Shown: in pieces, positions 54,149-62,259 of the stretch
Layout of the letters: every line of letters starts with the position of its first letter
Numbering within the stretch: position 1 is the first letter of the stretch
Assembly: GCF_014851905.1 (NCBI RefSeq)
Contig: NZ_JACVAQ010000003.1
Location: 310,001 to 374,000, forward strand
Length of the DNA stretch: 64,000 bases
Source: Pseudomonas sp. PDM14
GTDB lineage: Bacteria; Pseudomonadota; Gammaproteobacteria; Pseudomonadales; Pseudomonadaceae
Direction of reading: 5' to 3'
Translations under genes and position numbers: made by a program
Notes under the pieces: generated by a model
Database searches by the model: none
The model's input: only the letters and a program-made list of their open reading frames with translations
Told to the model about the DNA's origin: nothing

Positions 54149-54685
54149 ATGACGATCACCCAGGGCGAGCTGAAGCATCGCAGCGCGTCGGATGCCGAGC
54201 TGGTCACCTGGGTGGACGAACATGACCAGGTGCTCGGCCAGTTGCCCCGCGCCGAGCTGCGCGCCCGCGGCCTGATCGGTCGCGGCACCTTCATTCTGCT
54301 GTTCAACTCCGCCGGTGCGTTGTGCGTGCACCGGCGCACCCTGAGCAAGGCCATCTACCCCGGTTACTGGGATGTCGCTGCCGGCGGCATGGTGGCCGCT
54401 GGGGAGGAGTACGCCGCCTCGGCAGCCCGCGAGCTGGCTGAGGAACTGGGCATCTCCGGGGTTACGCTGCAGGCGCACGGGCACTTCCGCTTCGCCCGGG
54501 CGGACAACCAGCTGTGGGGCGGCGTGTTCTCGGCGGTGTCCGATGCGCCGCTGGTGCTGCAACCCGAGGAAGTGCTGGAGGCACGCTTCCTCACCCTCGA
54601 CCAGGTACGCGCCGACATCGAGCGCGCAGCGTACTGCCCTGACTCGTTGCAGGCGTTGCAGCTGTATCTGGATTCGCAGCCCTGA
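54149..54685 (+). CDS. NUDIX hydrolase
   Basis: A 178 aa NUDIX protein with a complete Nudix box at residues 80-102 (G80, E86, R94-E95-L96, E98-E99, G101), so it should be an active metal-dependent hydrolase. The N-terminal segment VDEHDQVLGQLPRAELRARGLIGRGTF resembles the YfcD/IPP-isomerase-like branch, but isomerase activity is not implied. The substrate is unknown. It follows the DUF2333 gene by 3 bases, suggesting co-translation. Confidence 0.88.
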   Translation: MTITQGELKHRSASDAELVTWVDEHDQVLGQLPRAELRARGLIGRGTFILLFNSAGALCVHRRTLSKAIYPGYWDVAAGGMVAAGEEYAASAARELAEELGISGVTLQAHGHFRFARADNQLWGGVFSAVSDAPLVLQPEEVLEARFLTLDQVRADIERAAYCPDSLQALQLYLDSQP

Positions 54686-55123
54686 GCGCCTGCGCGGATT
54701 TCTCGTAGGGTGCGCCGTGCGCACCAACACGCTCGCGGATAGCCTCAGGTGCGCCTGACGCACCCTACGTCTGACCTGTTGAGACGAAGGTGAGCACCCT
54801 ACGTCCAGCTTGCAAGTTTCCTCGCCCCGGCACTCTCCCGGCGGGCAGGAGATACGAGCGAAAGCCGCCAACGGCGCGGCTTTGTGCAGTAATTCAGACG
54901 TTTTGTGCGGTATGCCGAACAAGGTCGCCAATCCGTTGGACAATGGCGCAATTTCGCACTTAGCACGGGCTGGCTTTGCCTTTACACTGCGCGGCCTCTG
55001 ATCGCCGGCCTCGGCGTTCATGACCGGGCTCCCGCCCGTTGCGCTGCCCCTGCCAGAGTGGGGCCTCGCGGCTGACAGCCGTCAGCCAGTCGCTATCCTG
55101 ACCAACCCAAGAGGAAAAAGCCG
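54686..55123. other. 438-base gap with repeats, no gene
   Basis: It contains a GTAGGGTGCG palindromic repeat (54704-54769), another partial CACCCTACG copy at about 54795, a degenerate CTCTCCCGGCGGG fragment near 54830, and an A+T-richer stretch (54890-54990) likely to hold the promoter of the SUI1-family gene. Short frames here look spurious. Confidence 0.5.
54704..54769. repeat. GTAGGGTGCG palindromic repeat
   Basis: The left arm CGTAGGGTGCGCCGTGCGCA and the right arm GGTGCGCCTGACGCACCCTA are inverted copies about 20 bp long, separated by 24 bases. It is downstream of the NUDIX gene and could also act as a transcript-end hairpin. Confidence 0.7.
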
Positions 55124-55495
55124 GTGGTCAAGAAAGCCGCGTCCTTTGCCGCCCTCGGCGGTCTCGTCTATTCCACCGATGGCGGTCGGCATTGCCCCGA
55201 CTGTGGCCAGCCCGTGGACGCCTGCACCTGCAAGCAGACCCAGATTCCCGCCGGCGACGGCATCGCCCGCGTACGCCGCGAAACCAAGGGCCGGGGCGGC
55301 AAGACCGTCACCACCATCACCGGCGTGCCGCTGGCCGAAGAGCCGTTGAAGGAGCTCGCCAGTGCGCTGAAGAAACGCTGTGGTTGTGGCGGCGGGCTCA
55401 AGGAGGGCGTCATCGAGATCCAGGGCGACCACGTCGACCTGCTGCTCGACGAACTCGGCAAGCGCGGCTTCAAGGCGAAGAAATCCGGCGGCTGA
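55124..55495 (+). CDS. SUI1/eIF1-like translation factor, YciH type
   Basis: A 123 aa protein with a C-terminal SUI1 domain (about 45-118: VRRETKGRGGKTVTTITGVP, CGCGGGLKEGVIEIQGDHVDLLLDEL) and an N-terminal cysteine cluster (CPDCGQPVDACTC) that may bind zinc. Bacterial YciH can influence initiation fidelity, but its physiological role is unclear. It starts with GTG at 55124, preceded by AGAGGAAAAAGCCG. It precedes speA by 168 bases. Confidence 0.88.
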   Translation: MVKKAASFAALGGLVYSTDGGRHCPDCGQPVDACTCKQTQIPAGDGIARVRRETKGRGGKTVTTITGVPLAEEPLKELASALKKRCGCGGGLKEGVIEIQGDHVDLLLDELGKRGFKAKKSGG

Positions 55496-55663
55496 AACGC
55501 CGCCCCGCGGCAGCCCGAGCAGGGCGCCCGGCGCAACAGCTTCTAAACTTCTCGACGAGATGGGCGGTCAACACTCCGTCATTCGTCATGTTATGGCTTT
55601 AACCTGCGGCGCGGTCCGGTGCACCCGGCCCGCTAGCAGATCCTTTGTTTCAGGGAGACCTCG

Positions 55664-57577
55664 ATGGCCGTAAGACGTACACGCAAAGATGACGGAAGCC
55701 AGTGGACAGTCGCGGACAGCCGCAGCGTATATGGCATTCGCCACTGGGGCGCCGGCTACTTCTCGATCAACGATGCCGGGCGCGTGGAAGTGCGCCCGAA
55801 CGGCCCGCAGAGCGCGCCGATCGATCTCTATGCCGAGCTCGACCAGCTGCGTGACAGCGGCCTGAGCCTGCCGCTGCTGGTGCGTTTCCCCGACATCCTG
55901 CAGGACCGTGTGCGCCAGCTCACCGGCGCCTTCGACGCCAACATCGAGCGCCTGGAATACCAGGGCCGCTACACCGCGCTGTACCCGATCAAGGTCAACC
56001 AGCAGGAAGCGGTGGTAGAGAACATCATCGCCACGCAGAACGTCGCCATCGGCCTGGAAGCCGGTTCCAAGCCCGAGCTTTTGGCCGTGCTGGCGCTGGC
56101 GCCGAAGGGCGGCACCATCGTCTGCAACGGCTACAAGGACCGCGAATTCATCAAGCTGGCGCTGATCGGGCAGAAGCTCGGCCACAACGTGTTCATCGTC
56201 ATCGAGAAAGAATCCGAAGTGCAGCTGGTGATCGAGGAGGCCGCCGAACTCAAGGTGCAGCCGCAGATCGGCCTGCGCGTGCGCCTGTCTTCGCTGTCGT
56301 CGTCGAAATGGGCGGACACCGGTGGCGAGAAGTCCAAGTTCGGCCTCTCCGCCGCGCAGATCCTCTCCGTGGTCGAGCGCTTCCGCACCGCCGGCCTGGA
56401 CCAGGGCATCCGCCTGCTGCACTTCCACATGGGTTCGCAGATCGCCAACATTGCCGACTACCGCAAGGGCTTCCGCGAGGCCATTCGCTACTACGGCGAG
56501 CTGCGCGCGCTGGGTCTGCCGGTCGAGCACATCGACGTCGGTGGCGGCCTGGGCGTCGACTACGACGGCACCCACTCGCGCAACGCCAGCTCGATCAACT
56601 ACGACATGGACGACTACGCCGCCACCGTCGTCGACATGCTGAAAGAGTTCTGCGACCGCCAGGAGCTGCCGCACCCGCACATCTTCTCCGAGAGCGGCCG
56701 GGCGATGACTGCGCACCACGCCGTGCTGGTGGTGCAGGTGACCGACGTGGAGCGGCACAACGACGAGGAGCCGCACATCGACGCGGCCATCGAGCAGCCG
56801 GAAGTGCTGCACGCGCTGATCGAGCTGCTTGGCCCGAGCGACCCGGAAATGGTCGCCGAGAGCTACTGGCGCGCCACGCATCTGATCGAGGAAGTCGCCG
56901 CGCAGTATTCGGCCGGCAAACTCGACCTGCCGCAGAAGGCCCTGGCCGAGCAGTGCTACTTCGCCATCTGCCGCCGCCTGCACAACCAGCTCAAGGCGCG
57001 TCAGCGTTCGCACCGCGCGGTGCTCGACGAGCTCAACGACAAGCTGGCCGACAAGTACATCTGCAACTTCTCGGTGTTCCAGAGCCTGCCGGACACCTGG
57101 GCCATCGGCCAGATCCTGCCGATCCTGCCGCTCGACCGCCTCGACGAGGAGCCGCTGCGCCGTGCCGTGCTGCAGGACCTGACCTGCGACTCCGACGGCA
57201 AGATCCGCCAGTACGTCGACGAGCAGAGCATCGAGACCAGCCTGCCGGTGCACGAAGTGCGCGAGGGCGAGGACTACCTGCTGGGCATCTTCCTGGTCGG
57301 CGCCTACCAGGAAATCCTCGGCGACATGCACAACCTGTTCGGTGACACCGACTCGGTGAACATCTACCAGAACGCCGATGGCAGCGCCTACCACGCCGGG
57401 GTGGAAACCCACGACACCATCGAGGACATGCTGCGCTACGTGCACCTGTCGCCCGAGGAGTTGATGAACTACTACCGCGACAAGGTGGCTGGCGCCAAGC
57501 TCAGTGCCCGCGAGCGCACGCAGTACCTGGACGCCCTGCGCCTGGGCCTGACGCGCTCGTCGTATCTGTCGAGCTGA
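55664..57577 (+). CDS. speA: biosynthetic arginine decarboxylase
   Basis: PLP enzyme converting arginine to agmatine for putrescine synthesis. The 637 aa product is a fold III (alanine-racemase-like) decarboxylase with PLP Lys110 in [25 protein letters not shown], the glycine loop [13 protein letters not shown] and the C-terminal [11 protein letters not shown] and CDSDGKI blocks with the catalytic cysteine. It is full length. AGGGAG lies 8 bases before the ATG. A hairpin repeat and a strong terminator follow. Confidence 0.97.
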   Translation: MAVRRTRKDDGSQWTVADSRSVYGIRHWGAGYFSINDAGRVEVRPNGPQSAPIDLYAELDQLRDSGLSLPLLVRFPDILQDRVRQLTGAFDANIERLEYQGRYTALYPIKVNQQEAVVENIIATQNVAIGLEAGSKPELLAVLALAPKGGTIVCNGYKDREFIKLALIGQKLGHNVFIVIEKESEVQLVIEEAAELKVQPQIGLRVRLSSLSSSKWADTGGEKSKFGLSAAQILSVVERFRTAGLDQGIRLLHFHMGSQIANIADYRKGFREAIRYYGELRALGLPVEHIDVGGGLGVDYDGTHSRNASSINYDMDDYAATVVDMLKEFCDRQELPHPHIFSESGRAMTAHHAVLVVQVTDVERHNDEEPHIDAAIEQPEVLHALIELLGPSDPEMVAESYWRATHLIEEVAAQYSAGKLDLPQKALAEQCYFAICRRLHNQLKARQRSHRAVLDELNDKLADKYICNFSVFQSLPDTWAIGQILPILPLDRLDEEPLRRAVLQDLTCDSDGKIRQYVDEQSIETSLPVHEVREGEDYLLGIFLVGAYQEILGDMHNLFGDTDSVNIYQNADGSAYHAGVETHDTIEDMLRYVHLSPEELMNYYRDKVAGAKLSARERTQYLDALRLGLTRSSYLSS

Positions 57578-57583
57578 TCGCTG

Positions 57584-57610
57584 TAGCGGTACGCCGTGCG
57601 CACCGCTACA
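57584..57610. repeat. GTAGCGGT hairpin repeat
   Basis: TGTAGCGGT and ACCGCTACA form a 9-bp stem just after the speA stop. It is built like the GTAG hairpins elsewhere in the window. Confidence 0.5.
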
Positions 57611-57649
57611 ACGGGCAACCGATAAGACGGATGCTCGCTAATACCCATG

Positions 57650-57677
57650 AAAAAGCCCGGCTTCTGCCGGGCTTTTT
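57650..57677 (+). terminator. bidirectional rho-independent terminator
   Basis: A 12-bp perfect stem (AAAAAGCCCGGC against GCCGGGCTTTTT) with a TTCT loop between the convergent speA and DUF2214 genes. A-run and T-run on opposite arms allow it to end both transcripts. Confidence 0.93.
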
Positions 57678-57689
57678 CGTTTCACACGA

Positions 57690-58148
57690 TCAGCGCGTGA
57701 TCATGCCGAAGCCTCGGGCCATCAGGCTGGCGAGTACCGGCAGGCAGACCAGCAGCAACAGCTCGATGCGGATGACCAGGATCGTGCGTTTGGCCTGCGC
57801 CGGAGTGATGGTCGGCGCGCGCCCTTCGAGCAGGTCGTTGCGCCAGTTGAAGAAGGTCATCGTCGGCACGATGGACAGCAGGCCGATGAGGATGAACAGG
57901 CCGAGCTTGGCGTGGAACAGGCTGTTCTGCAGGTAGTAGTCCAGGCCCTTGCCGTACCACAGCACGCGCGTCGCCCCGCTGGCCAGCACCAGCCCGGCGC
58001 TGATGCCGTAGGCGATATCGATGCGCAGCAGGCGGCGCGCGCTGGCGGCGTCCAGCACCGGTTTGAACAGCAGGTGCTCGGCAGTCAGCAGGGCGAACAG
58101 GATGAAGATCGACAGGTAGTGCAGGCTGGCGGCAATCGCGTCGGCCAT
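57690..58148 (-). CDS. DUF2214 family membrane protein
   Basis: A 152 aa inner-membrane protein with four predicted helices (LHYLSIFILFALLTAEHLLF, IAYGISAGLVLASGATRVLWY, HAKLGLFILIGLLSIVPTMTFFNW, VIRIELLLLVCLPVLASLMARG) and histidines in the first and third helices. It matches DUF2214. The function is unknown. It starts 10 bases after the stop of the GAF-GGDEF gene. The longer frame to 58232 is rejected because it lies inside that gene. Confidence 0.8.
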   Translation of the reverse strand: MADAIAASLHYLSIFILFALLTAEHLLFKPVLDAASARRLLRIDIAYGISAGLVLASGATRVLWYGKGLDYYLQNSLFHAKLGLFILIGLLSIVPTMTFFNWRNDLLEGRAPTITPAQAKRTILVIRIELLLLVCLPVLASLMARGFGMITR

Positions 58149-58158
58149 GGTGGGTTCC

Positions 58159-59196
58159 TCAGGCGAAATCGCTGTTGTGAATGACGCGGTTGCGACCCTG
58201 CTGCTTGGCCTGGTACAGCGCGCGGTCGGCACGTTCCAGCACGCCGTTCTGGCTTTCGCCCGGCTCGAGCAGGGCCGTGCCGAAGCTGGCGGTGAGGGCG
58301 TGCCGGCTCTCGCCGAGGTCCATCGGCGTGGCGGCGATTTCCTGGCGGATGCGCTCGGCGATCAGGTGCAGCTCGTGGGCATCGTTGACCGTGACCACGG
58401 CAACGAATTCTTCGCCGCCCAGGCGCACCAGCAGATCGTCCGGGCGCAGGGCCGCGGCCATGCGCCGCGCGCTCTGCCACAGCACCTGATCGCCACCGGC
58501 ATGCCCGTGCCGATCATTGACCTGTTTGAAGTGGTCGAGGTCGCAGAAGATCACCCCCAGGCGCTGGCCGCTGCGCGCGGCACTGGCCTGTTCACGCGGA
58601 TAGAACTGGTTGAGCCCGGCGCGGTTCCACAGCTGGGTCAGCGGGTCGAGCAGGGCACGGCGCTGTTCGCGGTCGACATCGCCGCGCAGTTTCTGCGCCC
58701 GCTGGCTGACACTGCGCAGCTGCATGTAGCCCTCGGCCAGGGTGCCCAGGTCGCGCAGGCGCAGACGCTCGGTATGGCTCAACGTACGCGGGATCGGGTG
58801 CAGCATGCACAGCGTGCCGATCGGCTGGCCGTTGCTGCTGTGCAGCGGCTGGCCGGCGTAGAAGCGGATGTACGGCGGGCCGGTTACCACCGGGTTGTCG
58901 GCGAAGCGCGGGTCGAGCTGGGCGTCCTCGATCACCAGCATGCTGCGTGCGGCCACCGCATGCCCGCAGAAGGAAATGTCGCGCTCGGTCTGGTCGATGT
59001 CGAGGCCGATGCGGGCTTTGAACCACTGGCGGTTGCGGTCGATCAGGCTGATCAGCACCGAGTGCCCCTGGAACATTTCGCGGGTCAGGCGCACCAGGGT
59101 GTCGAGGTAGTGCTCGGCCGGAGTGTCGAGCAGGTCGAGCTCGTCGAGGGCGTTCTGGCGTTGCTGTTCATCGTGCGGGTGCGGGGCTGAAAGCAT
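58159..59196 (-). CDS. GAF-GGDEF diguanylate cyclase
   Basis: A 345 aa cytosolic protein with an N-terminal GAF domain (about 25-155: SVLISLIDRNRQWFKARIGLD, ISFCGHAV, YAGQPLHSSNGQPIGTLCML), a short coiled linker and a GGDEF domain (about 180-340). The loop is GGEEF (260-264) with an RxxD site (RPDD, 251-254), so it should be an active, feedback-inhibited cyclase. The GAF ligand is unknown. GGAG lies 8 bases before the start. The MATE gene lies just upstream, 11 bases away. Confidence 0.88.
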   Translation of the reverse strand: MLSAPHPHDEQQRQNALDELDLLDTPAEHYLDTLVRLTREMFQGHSVLISLIDRNRQWFKARIGLDIDQTERDISFCGHAVAARSMLVIEDAQLDPRFADNPVVTGPPYIRFYAGQPLHSSNGQPIGTLCMLHPIPRTLSHTERLRLRDLGTLAEGYMQLRSVSQRAQKLRGDVDREQRRALLDPLTQLWNRAGLNQFYPREQASAARSGQRLGVIFCDLDHFKQVNDRHGHAGGDQVLWQSARRMAAALRPDDLLVRLGGEEFVAVVTVNDAHELHLIAERIRQEIAATPMDLGESRHALTASFGTALLEPGESQNGVLERADRALYQAKQQGRNRVIHNSDFA

Positions 59197-59207
59197 CAAG
59201 AACTCCG

Positions 59208-60554
59208 TTAGGCAGCAGTTGATATCCAGGCATCGTGACGGTGCAGGCGCCAGGCCATGGCGCCCAGGCTGACGCCCCTGATCAGCATAAAGCATAAAAA
59301 CGCCAGCCACAGGCCGTGATTGCCCAGGCCCTGGCCGAGCCAGCCGATGGGCACCGCCAGGGCCACGGAGAACAGCATGGCATTGCGCATTTCCCGCGCG
59401 CGGGTAGCGCCGATGAACAGGCCGTCGAGCAGGTAACCCCATACCGCCAGCAACGGTAGCAGCGCCAGGTACGGCAGGTACTGGTAGGCCACCGCGCGCA
59501 CCTCGGCGATGTCGCTCTGCAGGTTGACGAACTGCTGCCCGGCGACCAGGAACGCCAGGGCGAACAGCAAGCTGGCCAGCAGCGACCAGCCACCAGCGAC
59601 TACCAGCGAGCGGCGCAGGGCATCGCGGTCGCGGGCGCCGATGGCGTAGCCGCACAGCGCTTCCACCGCGTGCGCCAGGCCATCGAGGGCGTGGGCGGTG
59701 AGCAGCAGGCCATTGAGCAGCAGCGCATTGGCCGCCACCGTGGCATCGCCCAGGCGCGCGCCCTGCACGGTGATCAGGAAGAACACCAGCTCCAGCGCCA
59801 GGGTACGGATGAAGATGTCGCGGTTCACCGCCAGCAGCGGCCGCCAGTTCGGCCAGCGCCCCAGTGCGGCCCAGTCCATGCGCCCCGGGTAGCGGCGCAA
59901 GGCGGGGCGGCAGAGGGCCAGGCCGAGCAGCGCACCGCTCCATTCGGCGATCACCGAGGCGCGCGCCGCGCCGAGTACGCCCCACTCCAGGCCGAGGACG
60001 AACCACAGCGCCAGCGCGGCGTTGAGCAGGTTGGTGAAGAGCAGGATGGCCAGCGGCGCACGGGCATTCTGCGTACCGAGAAACCAGCCGACCAGCGCGT
60101 AGCTGGCCAGCGCCGCAGGCAGGCCGAGCAGGCGCAGCTGAAAGAATTCGCGGGTCAGCGCGTCGAGTTCGGCGGAGGGGTTCATCAGGCCCAGGGCGAA
60201 GCCGCTGAACGGAATCGCCAGCGTGCCGAGCAGTAGCGCGAAGCCGAAGGCCAGCAGCAGTGCCTGCAACAGGATCTGCCGCAGCGCACCGCCATCGCCG
60301 CGGCCGCTGGCCTGGGCGGCGAATCCGGTGGTGCCCATGCGCAGGAAGCCCATCGCCCACACCAGCAGGGTGTACAGACTGCCGCCTACGGCCACGGCAC
60401 CGAGCTGGTGGGCGTGCGGCAGATGGCCGACCACGGCGCTGTCGACCAGCGCCACCATCGGCACGGAGAGGTTGGAAAGAATCATCGGCGCGGCGAGGGC
60501 CCAGACCCGGCGGTGGGTCGGGGCGTGGCGCCAGGCGTCCTTGAGCGGGCTCAT
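59208..60554 (-). CDS. MATE family efflux transporter, DinF-like
   Basis: A 448 aa membrane protein with about twelve helices in two MATE repeats. It has the family starts RRVWALAAPMILSNLSVPMVALVDSAVVGHL and WRPLLAVNRDIFIRTLALELVFFLITVQGARLGD. The DinF branch is suggested by the VDSAVVGHLPHAHQLGAVAVG region. It should export organic cations or similar compounds using an ion gradient. It is co-oriented with the GAF-GGDEF gene. Confidence 0.88.
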   Translation of the reverse strand: MSPLKDAWRHAPTHRRVWALAAPMILSNLSVPMVALVDSAVVGHLPHAHQLGAVAVGGSLYTLLVWAMGFLRMGTTGFAAQASGRGDGGALRQILLQALLLAFGFALLLGTLAIPFSGFALGLMNPSAELDALTREFFQLRLLGLPAALASYALVGWFLGTQNARAPLAILLFTNLLNAALALWFVLGLEWGVLGAARASVIAEWSGALLGLALCRPALRRYPGRMDWAALGRWPNWRPLLAVNRDIFIRTLALELVFFLITVQGARLGDATVAANALLLNGLLLTAHALDGLAHAVEALCGYAIGARDRDALRRSLVVAGGWSLLASLLFALAFLVAGQQFVNLQSDIAEVRAVAYQYLPYLALLPLLAVWGYLLDGLFIGATRAREMRNAMLFSVALAVPIGWLGQGLGNHGLWLAFLCFMLIRGVSLGAMAWRLHRHDAWISTAA

Positions 60555-60632
60555 GCGGGGCTCCTACTGGGTGGCGCAGTATAGGCACGGTCTGCGACGG
60601 CATTGCCAAGCGCCATGCTCCTCGCAGACAAT

Positions 60633-60651
60633 GCAAGTCATTATCATTTGA
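60633..60651 (+). promoter_or_regulatory. Fur box before the FecI-like sigma gene
   Basis: GCAAGTCATTATCATTTGA matches the 19-bp Fur consensus well over its core (TCATTATCATT), 15 bases before the sigma factor start. It predicts repression by iron-loaded Fur. Confidence 0.7.
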
Positions 60652-60665
60652 TAAAGATTGCCGCC

Positions 60666-61181
60666 ATGTCCGCCGACGACCTCGTGCTGCGCACCGCCGT
60701 TCATGACCTGTACAGCGACCATCATTCCTGGCTGCGGGGTTGGTTGCGCAAGCGTATCGGCAACAATTGCGATGCCGCGGACCTGGCGCAGGACACCTTC
60801 GTGCGGGTGATCAAGGCGCGCAGTGCGCTGCAGATCCGGGAGCCACGGCATTACCTGTCCACCGTCGCCAAGGGCCTGCTGATCGACCTGTTCCGCCGGC
60901 GCTCGCTGGAGAATGCCTACCTCGAGGCCCTGGCCTGCGTGCCGGAGGCCGAGCAGCCGTCGCTGGAAGAGCAGGCATTGCTGCTGGAGGCGCTACTGGA
61001 GATCGACCGCCTGCTCGACGGCCTCGGCGCCACGGTCAAGCAGACCTTCATCCTTTCCCAGTGCGACGGCCTGCCCTACGCCGAGATCGCTCGCCGCCTG
61101 GGTATTTCCCTGCGCACGGTGAACAACCACATGGCCAAGGCCATGGAGCATTGCTGCCTGATGCTGGCGCAATTGCCATGA
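60666..61181 (+). CDS. FecI-type ECF sigma factor
   Basis: A 171 aa sigma-70 family member with region 2 (VHDLYSDHHSWLRGWLRKRIGNNCDAADLAQDTFVRVIKAR, then HYLSTVAKGLLIDLFRRR) and region 4 (LPYAEIARRLGISLRTVNNHMAKAMEHC). This is the iron-starvation FecI/PvdS/FpvI-like class. The start at 60666 is taken because it follows the Fur box and matches family length. Upstream ATGs overlap the box. Its stop overlaps the fecR-like gene (ATGA). It probably transcribes the downstream receptor. Confidence 0.92.
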   Translation: MSADDLVLRTAVHDLYSDHHSWLRGWLRKRIGNNCDAADLAQDTFVRVIKARSALQIREPRHYLSTVAKGLLIDLFRRRSLENAYLEALACVPEAEQPSLEEQALLLEALLEIDRLLDGLGATVKQTFILSQCDGLPYAEIARRLGISLRTVNNHMAKAMEHCCLMLAQLP

Positions 61182-62140
61182 GCCAGCCGCACAATCTGTC
61201 TCCCGCCGAACTCGATGCCATCCGCAGCGCGGCGCAGTGGTACGCGCGCCTGGCCTCGGGTACCGAGAGCGAACACGACCGCGCCGAATGGGATCGCTGG
61301 CACGCCGCCGACCCGCTGCACCGCCAGGCCTGGCAGCGTATCGAGTCGGTGCGGGCGCAGGTACTGCGGGTGCCGGGGCGCATTGCCGCGCCGGCGTTGC
61401 AGGCCGCGGTGCATTCGCGGCGTCAGGTGTTGCGGGGCGTGGTGGTGCTGGTCGGTGCCGGTTCGCTGGGCGCGCTGGCCTGGCGCAGCGACCTGCGCCA
61501 GACCTGGATGGCCGACTACCGCACGGCGGTCGGCGAGCGGCGTGCGTTCAGCCTGGCCGACGGTAGCTCGCTGCTGCTCAACACCGCCACGGCGCTGGAC
61601 GTGCGCTTCGACGGTGAGCAGCGCCTGCTGACCCTGCGCCGCGGGGAAATCCTCGTGACCACCGCGGTCGATGCGCAGCAGCGGCCGTTTCTGGTCGACA
61701 CCCCGCACGGCCGGGTGCAGGCGCTGGGCACGCGCTTCACCGTACGCACCGACGAGCTCGGCAGCGAAGTGGCGGTGCTGGAAAAGGCCGTGGCCGTAAC
61801 CCCGCGCGGCGCGACCCGCAGCGTGCGCCTGGAGGCCGGACAGCGCATCGGCTTCGACGCCCAGGTGATTGGCGCGCCGCGGGGCAACGATGCCTCGGTC
61901 GGGGGCTGGGAGCAGGGCAGCCTGATCGCCATCGATCGGCCGCTGGGCGAGGTGCTTGGCGAATTGGCGCGCTACCGTGCCGGCTGGCTGCGCTGCGATC
62001 CGGCGGTGGCCGGGCTGCGGGTGTCCGGCGCCTTTCCGCTGGATGATACCGACCTGGCCCTGGCAGCCCTGGAAAGTGGCTTCCCGCTGCAGGTGGTGCG
62101 CCGTACCCGCTACTGGGTCAGCGTAGTGCCACGGGCCTGA
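61178..62140 (+). CDS. FecR-like anti-sigma regulator
   Basis: A 320 aa inner-membrane regulator. It has a cytoplasmic N-terminal DUF4880/anti-sigma domain (SPAELDAIRSAAQWYARLAS, WDRWHAADPLHRQAWQRIE), a membrane helix (about 87-105, RGVVVLVGAGSLGALAW) and a periplasmic FecR domain (YRTAVGERRAFSLADGSSLLLNTATALDVRF) with a C-terminal STN-like part (ALAALESGFPLQVVRRTRYW). It holds the sigma factor until the receptor signals. It is translationally coupled to the sigma gene. Confidence 0.92.
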   Translation: MSQPHNLSPAELDAIRSAAQWYARLASGTESEHDRAEWDRWHAADPLHRQAWQRIESVRAQVLRVPGRIAAPALQAAVHSRRQVLRGVVVLVGAGSLGALAWRSDLRQTWMADYRTAVGERRAFSLADGSSLLLNTATALDVRFDGEQRLLTLRRGEILVTTAVDAQQRPFLVDTPHGRVQALGTRFTVRTDELGSEVAVLEKAVAVTPRGATRSVRLEAGQRIGFDAQVIGAPRGNDASVGGWEQGSLIAIDRPLGEVLGELARYRAGWLRCDPAVAGLRVSGAFPLDDTDLALAALESGFPLQVVRRTRYWVSVVPRA

Positions 62141-62259
62141 GCCGCGGTGATTTGCGCCCGGCGTGAAAATAATTGTTCGCAGCGTTGCACTTTTGTCCGG
62201 TTTGTTTCGGCTCCCAGTGCATTAGCGGCCCATTTGGCCGATTGCAGAGGGGAGAAACC

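Noticed and set aside
55586..57445. 619-codon minus-strand frame opposite speA
   Set aside because: It is the antisense shadow of speA with composition typical of high-G+C mirror frames.
58159..60636. 825-codon minus-strand frame that would fuse the cyclase to upstream sequence
   Set aside because: Only the part from 59196 down is real. The upstream part reads through the MATE gene in the wrong frame.
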